A stretch of DNA of 64,000 nt from Croceimicrobium sp965656185 (GCA_965656185.1 CBFHJH010000001.1:62001-126000), one strand, 5' to 3'. Shown: positions 27,677-37,130, counted from the first letter of the stretch. Translations and numbers: made by a program. The notes: generated by a model from the letters alone, not told the origin.

Positions 27677-27764
27677 AAAATGTTGATAAATAATTAGTTG
27701 AAAATTATCAAAAAATAAATTGATAATGTGATCGTTGGCTGATTGTCAGCATTTTGCTTAGTCC

Positions 27765-28403
27765 TTATCTAAATCGCCGCACTAAGCCGATTCTCAAGGA
27801 ACCGGTGATGTCTGGTACATCAGTGGTTCCAATGAGACCGTCTAACTCATCATCGAATGAAGAGCCAAAACTAAGTTGAGTGTTAAAGGCCCAGGTAGGG
27901 TTGATACGAATCTTAAGTCCTATTCCAAGTTCGGCGTAAGGTGCCACAAATCCCCCCTCAACAGAAGGGAAGGGAAGGTTGTCACTTTTCTCGACCTGAT
28001 TATTTTGGTATACTAGTCCTCCATACACAAAGGCATAGGGTCTAAAAGGCTGGTAAATATTAGCCATATTGTGATTGGATAGGAGGTAGATGTTTAATCC
28101 TCCTTGTGCGCTCCATTGGGTAGCCTTTATTTCAGCAAAGCTCACATTAGTTGTGGTGCGATTCCCGATGTAATCCATCCGCAAACTGCGGTAATCCAGA
28201 CGCCATGAAAACTCGTAGCGAGGATTTATGAGCGGTACATCTGCATTGAAGCCTAGGCCCAGGCCAATGTCGTCGCTTATTAAGGATTCTTGGCCTACTT
28301 CACCTTGTACGGTGAGTAAATTGAAGTTTAGCCCATAGGTAGTCTGAGCGCTCAGATTGAAGCTGATTAGTAAGAGGAGATAAGGTAAAAGGTTTCTGAT
28401 CAT
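27765..28403 (-). CDS. outer-membrane beta-barrel protein, tandem paralogue 2
   Basis: A 212-residue protein with a signal peptide ending FNLSAQ. Strands such as NLLTVQGEVGQESLISDDIG and LGLGFNADVPL precede a C-terminal DELDGLIGTTDVPDITGSLR, ending in a basic VRRFR. It parallels paralogue 3 in almost every segment (YGLNFNLLTVQGE against TTHFSAMIIQGE). It begins one base after paralogue 1. Role unknown. Confidence 0.75.
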   Translation of the reverse strand: MIRNLLPYLLLLISFNLSAQTTYGLNFNLLTVQGEVGQESLISDDIGLGLGFNADVPLINPRYEFSWRLDYRSLRMDYIGNRTTTNVSFAEIKATQWSAQGGLNIYLLSNHNMANIYQPFRPYAFVYGGLVYQNNQVEKSDNLPFPSVEGGFVAPYAELGIGLKIRINPTWAFNTQLSFGSSFDDELDGLIGTTDVPDITGSLRIGLVRRFR

Positions 28404-28404
28404 G

Positions 28405-29058
28405 TTAAAAAGCGTAGCCTAGCCCAAGGTGTATGTAGAATAGAAAATCCGGAACCCCCGTGTGTCCAGAAATACCATCCCAATAATCGTTAAAGCCGTA
28501 TTTCAGTCCACCAGAAAACTCCGAGTACCATTCGGGATTTATAAATACTCTAACTCCAATTTCGCCGCTTAAGTATGGGCTAAGGTTGAAATCTGTATCT
28601 ATTGATTGGCTAGGATTGTCTCCAAGGTTGTTATAGTGAAGGTCACTGTAAAAGGTCTCTAATCCAGCATAAGCTGCTCCAAAGACCGCCCATTGCCCAG
28701 AGCGAGGGCGGTAGCGTGAAAGCTTATTGTCCAAATAGAATCGCATCCCTACACCCAAATTGAAATGGTGACTGCGAGCTTGGTATAGGGTATTGGATCT
28801 TAGGAAATCACGCACCTCAATGTTACTCAGGATTTTGTGGTAACTCAGTGTAACTGAATATTGCCAACGCGAATCGCGCAACCAGTAATTGTAGTATGCA
28901 TAGGCGCTTTGCCCTAATTCTTGTAAGTCCCTGGCATTGTCATTAGAGGTTTCCCCCCTAAAACCTGCGGCGCCCACTCCAAAGCCAATACTATTGTATT
29001 GCCCCTTTAGACTTAAGCTACTAATTATTAATACAAGTAACCCAATGATTTTTCGCAT
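28405..29058 (-). CDS. outer-membrane beta-barrel protein, tandem paralogue 1
   Basis: A 217-residue protein with a signal peptide ending LSLKGQ. It has FGVGAAGFRGETSNDNAR, then barrel-like strands, the conserved FINPEWYSEFSGGLKYGFN, a DYWDGISGHTGVPDF motif, and a terminal aromatic strand FYIHLGLGYAF typical of outer-membrane proteins. This is the most barrel-like of the three tandem genes and is closest to DUF6089-type proteins. Confidence 0.78.
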   Translation of the reverse strand: MRKIIGLLVLIISSLSLKGQYNSIGFGVGAAGFRGETSNDNARDLQELGQSAYAYYNYWLRDSRWQYSVTLSYHKILSNIEVRDFLRSNTLYQARSHHFNLGVGMRFYLDNKLSRYRPRSGQWAVFGAAYAGLETFYSDLHYNNLGDNPSQSIDTDFNLSPYLSGEIGVRVFINPEWYSEFSGGLKYGFNDYWDGISGHTGVPDFLFYIHLGLGYAF

Positions 29059-29086
29059 AAAATTATTCCCTTCCCCTTTTTAGTTT

Positions 29087-30007
29087 TTAATTCTCTTCTT
29101 TTGGTTTTGAATGATCTAACTGCTCTTTCACTTCGCTCCCCACGGCAAAAGAGGTCACAAGGTCGTTTAGCATATTGCTAGCAGCATTCGGGCTGTTAGG
29201 CAGGAGGATCAAATTACTATTGGTATTCTCGCTCACTGCATGTAAGGTGTCGTAATGCTGGGTGATTACGATCAATGCCGACGCTTCTTGGCTATTTATT
29301 CCTACTTTATTAAGTACCTCAACCGATTCTTCTAAGCCTCGAGCGATTTCACGTCTTTGGTCTGCAATACCCTGACCCTGAAGGCGCTTGCTTTCGGCTT
29401 CAGCAGTTGCCTTTGCTACGATTCTAATTCTTTCCGCTTCACCTTCGTATTCGGCAGCAGTCTTTTGGCGCTCGGCCGCATTGATACGGTTCATGGCACT
29501 CTTCACCTCATGGTCGGGATCAATGTCGGTAACCAGTGCTTTAATTATGCCGTAACCATAGGTGTTCATAGCTTCTTCCAATTCTCTGCGAATTGCGATC
29601 GCGATATCGTCTTTCTTTTCAAAAACATCGTCTAACCTTAATTTGGGAACTTCTGCCCGCACTGTGTCAAATATATACGAGGTAATTTGGCCTTGTGGAT
29701 TTTCTAAGCGGTAAAAAGCATCATAAACCGATTCCTGAAGTACTAGGTATTGTACCGAAACTTTGAGTTGTACAAATACATCATCCTTAGTTTTGGTCTC
29801 TACCAATACATCCAGCTGCTGAATTCTAAGGCTCACTCTTCCCGCTACGCGATCAACTAAGGGAATTAAAAAATGTAGGCCGGGTTTACGAATACTTAAG
29901 AAGCGACCGAATCGTTCTACTACCGCAATTTGTTGTTGTTTTACAATGAAAACCCCGAAGATGAGAATCAGCAGAGCAAGGACAACCAGGATGATAATTT
30001 GAGGCAT
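29087..30007 (-). CDS. SPFH/band 7 protein (QmcA/stomatin-like)
   Basis: 306 residues. An N-terminal membrane helix (about 2-22) is followed by the SPFH domain with VVERFGRFLSIRKPGLHFLI, LDVLVETKTKDDVFV and RAEVPKLRLDDVFEKKDDI. A charged coiled-coil (AAERQKTAAEYEGEAERIR) comes next and the C-terminus is disordered. It matches the QmcA/stomatin group that forms membrane microdomain scaffolds. No NfeD partner lies beside it. It is divergent from a J-domain membrane protein. Confidence 0.92.
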   Translation of the reverse strand: MPQIIILVVLALLILIFGVFIVKQQQIAVVERFGRFLSIRKPGLHFLIPLVDRVAGRVSLRIQQLDVLVETKTKDDVFVQLKVSVQYLVLQESVYDAFYRLENPQGQITSYIFDTVRAEVPKLRLDDVFEKKDDIAIAIRRELEEAMNTYGYGIIKALVTDIDPDHEVKSAMNRINAAERQKTAAEYEGEAERIRIVAKATAEAESKRLQGQGIADQRREIARGLEESVEVLNKVGINSQEASALIVITQHYDTLHAVSENTNSNLILLPNSPNAASNMLNDLVTSFAVGSEVKEQLDHSKPKEEN

Positions 30008-30065
30008 GATTTAGTTTTTTAGGGAAGAAAATTACGAAATACTTATTGCTCAAAGATTAGTTTCT

Positions 30066-31004
30066 TTGTTTGATTTTCTAAGATTGGAGGAGTATTACAA
30101 AATATTAGGAGTCGATTCCAGTGTAAATGATGAGCAACTGAAAAAAGCTTATCGAAAATTAGCGCTTCGCTATCATCCCGATTTAGCTAGTGGCAATGAG
30201 GCCCATTTTAAAAAAATCGTTCAGGCCTACGAAACGGTAGTTTCGTTCCGAAAGGCTAAGGATCGCTTAAAAACTTTGAATGCTGCAGATAAAGCGGTCC
30301 TATATGAGCATTTAAAGGCGAAAGCAGCTGAAAAGGCGAAAGCAAAGGCGCGCCAGCGTGCTGCTGCTTTTAAGGCCGAGAAGATTGCTGAGCAAAACCG
30401 GGCGTATCGGCAAGCTATTTATGCTTTGGTGGCGATCCTAATGCTGGCCTACTTTTCATTTAAGGCCTACCATTGGTACATCGACTGGCAAATAAATAGG
30501 AATCCGGCTAAAACCTTTGCTACCGTCGTAGGGATAGAACGGAATCGCGTGGTTTACGAATTTGAGGTAAACCAGGAGTTAATTGTGGAAAGGTCTTATG
30601 TAAGCGGCTTTGGCTTACAGATGTTTGCCGATAATGGTATGCCACTTAAGACCGGGGATCAGTTTAGTGTAGATTTCAGGGCTGACAAACCTGCTTACCA
30701 TCGATTAAACTATTATCAAATTTCCAGTAAAACCTTTAACCGCTACATTAAATTAGCGGCTGATGCCCTTTGGCGTTCTACTATCGACCCTATGCATCCC
30801 GAAGACTGGCTGCCGGTAAATAAGAGCAGATGCATGGCTTTACTCATTTACGATCGGGACGGACTAAATGGCTTAGCCAAGTTGTATCACTTCGACACCA
30901 ACCCACTTAACAAATTGAGCCATAACAGACTAGGCTGGTACCTTTACCGCAATGGTGAGGCCATGGAATGGGCTCAGTCAGAGTGTAAGTTCAAATTGGA
31001 TTGA
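30066..31004 (+). CDS. J-domain (DnaJ-like) membrane protein
   Basis: 312 residues. The J domain covers about 8-65, with EEYYKILGVDSSVNDEQLKK and the HPD triad in LRYHPDL, so Hsp70 stimulation is likely. An Ala/Lys-rich helix (about 80-118) follows, then one membrane helix (about 118-140) and a C-terminal domain with FEVNQELIVERSYVSGFG of unknown fold. No zinc-finger region is present. The start is TTG at 30066 or, giving MEEYYKILG, TTG at 30084. It resembles membrane-anchored co-chaperones. Confidence 0.8.
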   Translation: MFDFLRLEEYYKILGVDSSVNDEQLKKAYRKLALRYHPDLASGNEAHFKKIVQAYETVVSFRKAKDRLKTLNAADKAVLYEHLKAKAAEKAKAKARQRAAAFKAEKIAEQNRAYRQAIYALVAILMLAYFSFKAYHWYIDWQINRNPAKTFATVVGIERNRVVYEFEVNQELIVERSYVSGFGLQMFADNGMPLKTGDQFSVDFRADKPAYHRLNYYQISSKTFNRYIKLAADALWRSTIDPMHPEDWLPVNKSRCMALLIYDRDGLNGLAKLYHFDTNPLNKLSHNRLGWYLYRNGEAMEWAQSECKFKLD

Positions 31005-31020
31005 GTCCCGCCATTTTAGC

Positions 31021-31028
31021 TACTTTTG
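31021..31028 (+). promoter_or_regulatory. -7 promoter box of hisS
   Basis: TACTTTTG followed by CGGCAAAA; TTTTGC-G-GCAAAA is a palindrome like that at truA. The hisS ATG (31044) is 15 nt beyond the box. Confidence 0.6.
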
Positions 31029-31043
31029 CGGCAAAATTCACTT

Positions 31044-32429
31044 ATGGCGCAGAAACCATCCACGCCGAAAGGCACTCGCGATATCTTACCTCAATCGATG
31101 CTCCATCGGGAGTATATTTTATCGGTAATCAAGGAGGTGTTCCAAAAGTATGGTTTTGCCGCGATCGAGACGCCGGCCATGGAAAAGGTTTCTACTTTAA
31201 CAGGTAAGTACGGTGAGGAAGGTGATCGCTTGATTTTTAAAATCTTACCCCGCGGAAGAAAGTTAGATTCCGTTTTTCAGCAAGAGAGCCTGGAACGGGC
31301 GGCCCAGAAGCTCAATAATAATCTGGAAGAGGCGCTCCGTTATGATCTAACGGTACCTTTTGCCCGTTTTGTGGTGCAGCATCATAATGAGCTCACCTTT
31401 CCTTTTAAGCGTTACCAGATCCAACCAGTTTGGCGCGCCGACCGACCTCAAAAGGGTCGTTTCCGTGAATTTTACCAATGTGATGCAGATGCGATAGGTT
31501 CGAAATCCCTTTTGCAGGAATTGGATTTCATTGCCATATACCGCGAGGTTTTCGCAGAACTTAATTTACCGATCGAGTTGAAAATGAATCACCGTAAGGT
31601 ATTAGCGGGTATTACTGAGAATTATGGTGTATTGAATCAGTTTCAGGACTTTACCGTTGCCTTGGATAAGTTAGATAAAGTAGGCTTGGATGGGGTGAAA
31701 AAGGAGTTGGATCAGAGGAACTTGCCCGAATCTGCTCTTAAAGCACTGACTGGAATTGCTCATATGAGCGGAAGCCTGGATGAGAAGCTTAACAAGATTC
31801 AAGACTTAATTGGTGATTCTGAGATCGGTGCACAAGGCTTGGAAGAATTGAAATTCGTCATGTCTACAGCCGAGGAAATGGGGATCGAAGACATTTTGGA
31901 CCTTGATCTGAGCTTGGCTCGTGGATTGGATTATTATACTGGCGCTATTTTCGAAGTAAAAGTGAAGGGTATAGAATTAGGTTCCATTGGCGGCGGTGGT
32001 CGTTACGATGATCTTACTGGAATTTTCGGTTTGGAAAATATGCCGGGCATCGGGATTTCCTTCGGTCTGGATCGCATCCAGCTGGCGATGGAAGAGTTAG
32101 ATCTGTTTCCCAATATGCAATCGAATAGCACCGAACTATTGGTCTTGAACTTTGGGGAGCATGAGGCTATTTATGGCCTCAAAGTGGTTGCGAAGCTGCG
32201 GGATCTAGGTTTGAAAACAGAAATCTACCCAGACTCCACTAAGATTAAAAAGCAGATGGATTATGCTAACAAGAAAGGTATCCGGTATGTCCTTTTAATC
32301 GGTTCTAATGAAATTAAGGAAGGTGTATTCCAGTTGAAAGATATGAGGGATGGTAGCCAGGAAAGCTTGGCCATGATAGAGTTACTGGAAAAGTTCAACC
32401 CTCAAAAAACTACCAACCATGGCCATTGA
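31044..32429 (+). CDS. hisS: histidine--tRNA ligase
   Basis: 461 residues. Class II motifs: KGTRDILP at the N-terminus, RPQKGRFREFYQCDADAIG (motif 2), GLDYYTGAIFE (histidine A site) and GIGISFGLDR (motif 3), then an anticodon-binding domain. An alternative TTG at 31026 lies inside the promoter, so ATG at 31044 (MAQKPSTPKG) is chosen. The last 11 bases overlap hutH, so synthesis of His-tRNA and breakdown of histidine are translationally linked. Confidence 0.97.
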   Translation: MAQKPSTPKGTRDILPQSMLHREYILSVIKEVFQKYGFAAIETPAMEKVSTLTGKYGEEGDRLIFKILPRGRKLDSVFQQESLERAAQKLNNNLEEALRYDLTVPFARFVVQHHNELTFPFKRYQIQPVWRADRPQKGRFREFYQCDADAIGSKSLLQELDFIAIYREVFAELNLPIELKMNHRKVLAGITENYGVLNQFQDFTVALDKLDKVGLDGVKKELDQRNLPESALKALTGIAHMSGSLDEKLNKIQDLIGDSEIGAQGLEELKFVMSTAEEMGIEDILDLDLSLARGLDYYTGAIFEVKVKGIELGSIGGGGRYDDLTGIFGLENMPGIGISFGLDRIQLAMEELDLFPNMQSNSTELLVLNFGEHEAIYGLKVVAKLRDLGLKTEIYPDSTKIKKQMDYANKKGIRYVLLIGSNEIKEGVFQLKDMRDGSQESLAMIELLEKFNPQKTTNHGH

Positions 32430-33927
32430 AAAATTTGAAATTAGCCCAGATCATTTAAGCCTAGCAGAACTCTATTCTATCTTTACTCAGGGTAAAGAAG
32501 TGGTTCTCTCCTCCCAATCGAAGGCACTGGTAGAAAAATGCCGTCAGTATCTAGATGAGAAAATGGAAAGCCATGATGGAGCTATTTACGGTATCAATAC
32601 CGGCTTTGGTTCCTTATGTGATGTTGCCATAGAAGGTAAGGACCTTCAGAGGTTGCAAGAAAACCTAGTACGTTCCCATGCTTGTGGAGCTGGAGAGGAG
32701 CTAGACCCCGAATATGTACGATTAATGCTACTTCTCAAAGCGAGAGGTCTATCCTACGGGCATTCAGGCGCAAGCCTGCAAACGATCGAGCAGATTCTTG
32801 CATTCTACAATCAGGAAATCTTACCGGTTGTTTTTGAACAAGGATCTCTGGGAGCTTCGGGCGATCTTGCCCCATTGGCTCATTTGAGTCTAGGACTCAT
32901 GGGCGAGGCTATGGTAAATTATCAAGGGCAGAAAATCCCTGCCTCCGAAGTATTAGCGCAACATGGCTTAAAGCCCATCAAGCTGCAGAGTAAGGAGGGA
33001 TTGGCCCTACTAAATGGTACCCAGTTTATGTTATCCTTAGGTATCAAGGCTTATTTCGAAATGAAGAAATTGGCGTACCTAGCGGATGTTATTGCTGCCT
33101 TATCCCTAGATGCTTTTGATGGGAGGCCTGAGCCATTCGATGCGCTACTGCACTATGCAAGGCCTCACAATGGCCAAATAGCCACTGCCGAGCGTTTTAG
33201 AGAGCTATTAGCAGATAGTGAATTGATTCGCTCTGAGAAAGCCCATGTGCAGGATCCTTATTCCTTCCGTTGTATTCCACAAGTTCATGGCGCAAGTAAA
33301 GATGTTCTCGATTATGTTGCTAAGGTATTTGAGACCGAACTTAATGCGGTAACCGATAATCCCACCGTGTTTGTTGATGAGGATAAGGTAATTAGTGGAG
33401 GGAATTTCCACGGTCAACCATTGGCCATGGCTCTTGATTCATTTGCAATAGCAGTAGCTGAGTTAGCTAATATTTCTGAGCGCAGAACTTATTTATTGAT
33501 TTCGGGTCAGCGTAAGCTGCCTGCCTTCTTGGTGGCAAAACCGGGCTTAAATAGTGGACTAATGATCGCCCAGTACACTGCTGCATCTGTGGTGAGTCAG
33601 AATAAGCAATTGTGTACTCCAGCATCTATAGATAGTATTGTTTCCTCAAACGGACAGGAAGATCACGTAAGTATGGGAGCCAATGCCGCTACGAAACTGC
33701 AAAAGGTAGTAGACAATTTGAAGACCGTTATGGCTATAGAATTGATTACTGCTTCTCAGGCATTAGCTTTTAGAACTAAAAATAGCTCTCCCTTCTTAAT
33801 GAGTATGGTTGAACAGTTTAGAGCGGAGGTGCCTTTTATAGAAGAGGACCGATACTTACATCAAGACATTCAGAAGGCACGGGAGTTTATCGATCATGTA
33901 TCAGTAGATGAAGAATTGATCTTTTAA
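32419..33927 (+). CDS. hutH: histidine ammonia-lyase
   Basis: 502 residues. It deaminates histidine to urocanate. The MIO-forming triad is in GSLGASGDLAPLAHLSLG, with further family motifs YGINTGFGSL, RSHACGAG, NGTQFMLS, VQDPYSFRCIPQVHG, TDNPTVF and SSNGQEDHVSMGANAA. Length is normal. hutI and hutG lie about 27 kb downstream; hutU is not in the window. The stop overlaps the T9SS protein gene tail-to-tail by 4 nt (TTAA). Confidence 0.96.
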   Translation: MAIEKFEISPDHLSLAELYSIFTQGKEVVLSSQSKALVEKCRQYLDEKMESHDGAIYGINTGFGSLCDVAIEGKDLQRLQENLVRSHACGAGEELDPEYVRLMLLLKARGLSYGHSGASLQTIEQILAFYNQEILPVVFEQGSLGASGDLAPLAHLSLGLMGEAMVNYQGQKIPASEVLAQHGLKPIKLQSKEGLALLNGTQFMLSLGIKAYFEMKKLAYLADVIAALSLDAFDGRPEPFDALLHYARPHNGQIATAERFRELLADSELIRSEKAHVQDPYSFRCIPQVHGASKDVLDYVAKVFETELNAVTDNPTVFVDEDKVISGGNFHGQPLAMALDSFAIAVAELANISERRTYLLISGQRKLPAFLVAKPGLNSGLMIAQYTAASVVSQNKQLCTPASIDSIVSSNGQEDHVSMGANAATKLQKVVDNLKTVMAIELITASQALAFRTKNSSPFLMSMVEQFRAEVPFIEEDRYLHQDIQKAREFIDHVSVDEELIF

Positions 33928-36900
33928 CGGATCAAAGTGAAGAAACCATTTACCTTTTCTTCGGCATCCATAATGATATAGGTGTAAACCCCACTTTGGG
34001 CAGATTGACCTTGATAGGTGCCATCCCAAAACTCTTGATAGGGCTGATCGGTTTCAAAAACTAACACTCCCCAACGGTTATAGATCTTAAGGTTTGCATT
34101 CGGATCACAAGGATCTCCGTAAATCTCAAACTTGTCGTTTAGACCGTCACCATTAGGAGTGAAAGCATTTGGGGTGTAGATCTCATTACGAATATCCTCG
34201 ATCTCAATGCTAAAGTTTTGCTCGTAGCTCTTATTACAGATGGTGTCTTCGATACTAAGATTAATGCTTTTCAAGCCAGGTTGGTAAAAGCGAATCGCGG
34301 GATTTTCACCATAAAACACTTGGTCCTCAACGGCCCAAGTGTATTTTAAACTAGGACTGGCGCCTGTGTTCTGAATTTCTAACTCGCCATTGGTACAATT
34401 ACTTATTTCCACCTTAATATCCGGAGCACTAGCGGTATCTCTAAATTCGATAGTTTGATAGAGCGTATCGGATTGAAAACAAACTGAATCTTCGGCAATA
34501 AGTCGCACCTGATAAGTACCAAAATCTTGATAGCTGTGCACAGGGTTGAAATCATCACTGGTACTGCCATCGCCAAAGTCCCAATAAAAACGATTGGCGG
34601 TAATACTTAAATTCCTGAATTCCGCTTTTTTCTTGGCATCGCAGCTGGTGTAGTTTACTAAAAAGTCGGGAATAGGCTCTCGCATGGCATTATGCTCAAT
34701 TTCCAAAAACGAAGTATCGCTAATATTACAGATCGTGTCAAAAGCAATGAGTCTGATCTGGTAGGTGCCTAATTGATCGTAGGTAACACTCGGATTGATG
34801 TCCGATGAAGTTTCGCCATTGCCAAAATCCCAAATGAAATTAGTGGCATTGCTACTCTGATTATTTAAATTAACGATCAGACCTTCACAGATTGAATCAA
34901 CGCCAGTAGTAAAGCTGATCTCCGCGTTAGCATGTAGTATTTGATTAAAGCTAAACTTAAAAACGGCCATATTACAACTGGGACCTCCTGCACTTGGAGC
35001 ATAAGCACCGGGTGTTGTAGGAAAGCTTTGGTTGGTGCAGTTGGAGCAAACCGCTTGGTAGATAGTACCATCCTTATTAAAGCGACTGGTACCCCCGTCT
35101 ACGTGCTCATTGTCTTGACCGCCTAAATAGCTTGCGGTTAATAGACTCTGTGCATTATGATCTAAAATCATGAAATAGAAGTCACTACTATCGGTGGTGC
35201 TTTGAAATGCATCCTGAGTTATAGGTAGCGCGGCGGTATTGCCATTTTGTGTACCTGGGAAGCCCACTACATTTGAAGCACCATTCCAACCAGAGAAATA
35301 AATATTGAGGCATTGATCTACCATGAAAGCACTGGGCACTAAATCTTGCTTATTCTGCCCACTTCCAACTACAGTTTGCCATTCTAGGCTACTTAAACTC
35401 GGATTTAATTTCGCAATGAATTGCTTTGAGTTAGGATTGCTGTAAACACCCTGACTTGCGTTTATATTCCCTCGAGTTTGTCCGGCTATGTAAATATCAC
35501 CATTATAATCGATATCAAGCATAAAGCTTTGATCTCGCTGTGGTGTGCCGTAATAAGTGGCCGCCTGGAAGTTGCCGTTATTGAGGTCGAAAGAGGCTAC
35601 ATAGCCATCGATATTTCCTTGGATCTGACCGCGGTAAGCTTGATTGTGAACCGCTAGGTTGCTGCTTTCTGTGGCTCCAGTAATGTACAGACTGTTCTCG
35701 TAGACCCGAAGTGAGTAACCACTTTCGGCCTGAAGGTCTCCGTAGTAGCGGCCCCAATTCAAAGTGCTTAATTGGTCGTTAAAAACTCCGATCAAGGCAT
35801 CTTGAGAGTTCTGATTCCGATTAGCTGAATTAGCGCCTTTTAAAGGTACATTGGTACTCTTAGTATTACTTAAAACCGCTATTCTACCGTCTTCGGTTAA
35901 TACCACCTCACCACGATAGCGGTCTCCGTAGTTGTAATAAATATCTTCGTTAATTCCATCATTGCCACTGCCTCCCCAATAAGTAGATGCCATTAGCTGA
36001 CTGCCATTAGCGTTTATTTTGGCGATAAAAATATCGCTGCCATTGTTGTAGTCATTAAAAGCAAAGGAGCTCAAATAATTACCACCGCCAAAAGTCCTTT
36101 GGTAAGCCCCTGACGTGGTTGGGAAGTCGTCTGAGCCTGTATTCCCCAAAACGATCAAGTTACCTGCAGCATCACTGATCAGGGAATGGACCACGTCAAT
36201 ATCGTTTCCACCCAAATAAGTGGCGTAGAGGAGTTGAGTGCCGTCCGATGAAAACTTACTGATGCTAACATCCACATTGAAAATACTATCGCTAGCAAAT
36301 TTTGCTTGAAATACACCAACCGTGGTAGGGTAATTAATGCCAAAGTTCACACCGGCACCGTACATCGAGCCATTATCACCATAGGTAGCACTGTTGCCAA
36401 AGTTTAGGTCTCCTGAACCAGAAAAAGTGGCAAACTCCAATATTGGATCGATCAGAAGTGGGTAGCCCGGGCGATAGGAATCAGCTTCAAAGCTTAAAGT
36501 ATCTCCTTCTAGTTGGTAATTTACTTGAACCGACTTTTTTCGTCCATTGATCAACTGATAGCTGTATGGGATACTTTCCCTGATCTCGCCAAACTCGGTT
36601 TCTATAATCAGCATCCCCTCGCGCAATCGAAGCGACTTAACGCCGTGATAAACGATTTTTAAGTCTTTTAAATTGGCTTGTGCATCAAGTTGGATATCGT
36701 ATTTAAGCTTTTCATTCTGCTCGTAAAAGAGTAGATCGATTCCAGGGTAGAGGTTTTCTCTTTGAGCTTGGCTGTAGCTCTGAACGCCAGCTCGCCAATT
36801 TTTAGGGTCTTTGCCCAGAAAATAATTTCGAGGGTATAATTCTAAGCCCTGGACTTGCCAATTTTCACTTAGTGCATTAACGAATTCCACTTGGTAAGCT

Positions 36901-37130
36901 AGCGCCTTTTCTGGGGCGTGGTGATGACCGTGATCGTGATTATGGCCTTTATCCAACAATACTACCCGATAACCTTCTTCATTGAAGAACATAGCGCCCT
37001 GTTTCAACTCTAACTTAGTGTTAAAGTCGCCAGACCACTGACCTTCATTTTGCACAAAGAAAGCCTGGGCGAAGCTTTGCGCGTTCCATAAAACGCAAAG
37101 CATGATGCCATATAGACGTAGTACCCTCAC
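33924..37130 (-). CDS. secreted surface protein with PKD domains and T9SS type-B C-terminal domain
   Basis: 1068 residues with a signal peptide (about 1-21, ending FAQ) and an N-terminal DUF7948-like domain (FVQNEGQWSGDFNTKLELKQ). A His-rich patch GHNHDHGHHHAPEK lies near residue 61. SBBP/beta-propeller-like repeats follow, with LYATYLGGNDIDVVHSL and STYWGGSGND. At least two PKD domains (NFIWDFGNGETSS and RFYWDFGDGSTSD) come next, each with SVTYDQLGTYQIRL-like ends. The C-terminal type IX sorting/gliding-associated domain has TPNAFTPNGDGLNDKFEIYG, LKIYNRWGVLVFE and SGVYTYII. It is exported by T9SS and anchored at the surface; its substrate is unknown. Confidence 0.92.
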   Translation of the reverse strand: MRVLRLYGIMLCVLWNAQSFAQAFFVQNEGQWSGDFNTKLELKQGAMFFNEEGYRVVLLDKGHNHDHGHHHAPEKALAYQVEFVNALSENWQVQGLELYPRNYFLGKDPKNWRAGVQSYSQAQRENLYPGIDLLFYEQNEKLKYDIQLDAQANLKDLKIVYHGVKSLRLREGMLIIETEFGEIRESIPYSYQLINGRKKSVQVNYQLEGDTLSFEADSYRPGYPLLIDPILEFATFSGSGDLNFGNSATYGDNGSMYGAGVNFGINYPTTVGVFQAKFASDSIFNVDVSISKFSSDGTQLLYATYLGGNDIDVVHSLISDAAGNLIVLGNTGSDDFPTTSGAYQRTFGGGNYLSSFAFNDYNNGSDIFIAKINANGSQLMASTYWGGSGNDGINEDIYYNYGDRYRGEVVLTEDGRIAVLSNTKSTNVPLKGANSANRNQNSQDALIGVFNDQLSTLNWGRYYGDLQAESGYSLRVYENSLYITGATESSNLAVHNQAYRGQIQGNIDGYVASFDLNNGNFQAATYYGTPQRDQSFMLDIDYNGDIYIAGQTRGNINASQGVYSNPNSKQFIAKLNPSLSSLEWQTVVGSGQNKQDLVPSAFMVDQCLNIYFSGWNGASNVVGFPGTQNGNTAALPITQDAFQSTTDSSDFYFMILDHNAQSLLTASYLGGQDNEHVDGGTSRFNKDGTIYQAVCSNCTNQSFPTTPGAYAPSAGGPSCNMAVFKFSFNQILHANAEISFTTGVDSICEGLIVNLNNQSSNATNFIWDFGNGETSSDINPSVTYDQLGTYQIRLIAFDTICNISDTSFLEIEHNAMREPIPDFLVNYTSCDAKKKAEFRNLSITANRFYWDFGDGSTSDDFNPVHSYQDFGTYQVRLIAEDSVCFQSDTLYQTIEFRDTASAPDIKVEISNCTNGELEIQNTGASPSLKYTWAVEDQVFYGENPAIRFYQPGLKSINLSIEDTICNKSYEQNFSIEIEDIRNEIYTPNAFTPNGDGLNDKFEIYGDPCDPNANLKIYNRWGVLVFETDQPYQEFWDGTYQGQSAQSGVYTYIIMDAEEKVNGFFTLIR

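Noticed and set aside
27683..27730. AT-rich inverted repeats as an attachment site or operator
   Set aside because: Low-complexity AT-rich sequence easily gives such repeats; no integrase or regulator is nearby.
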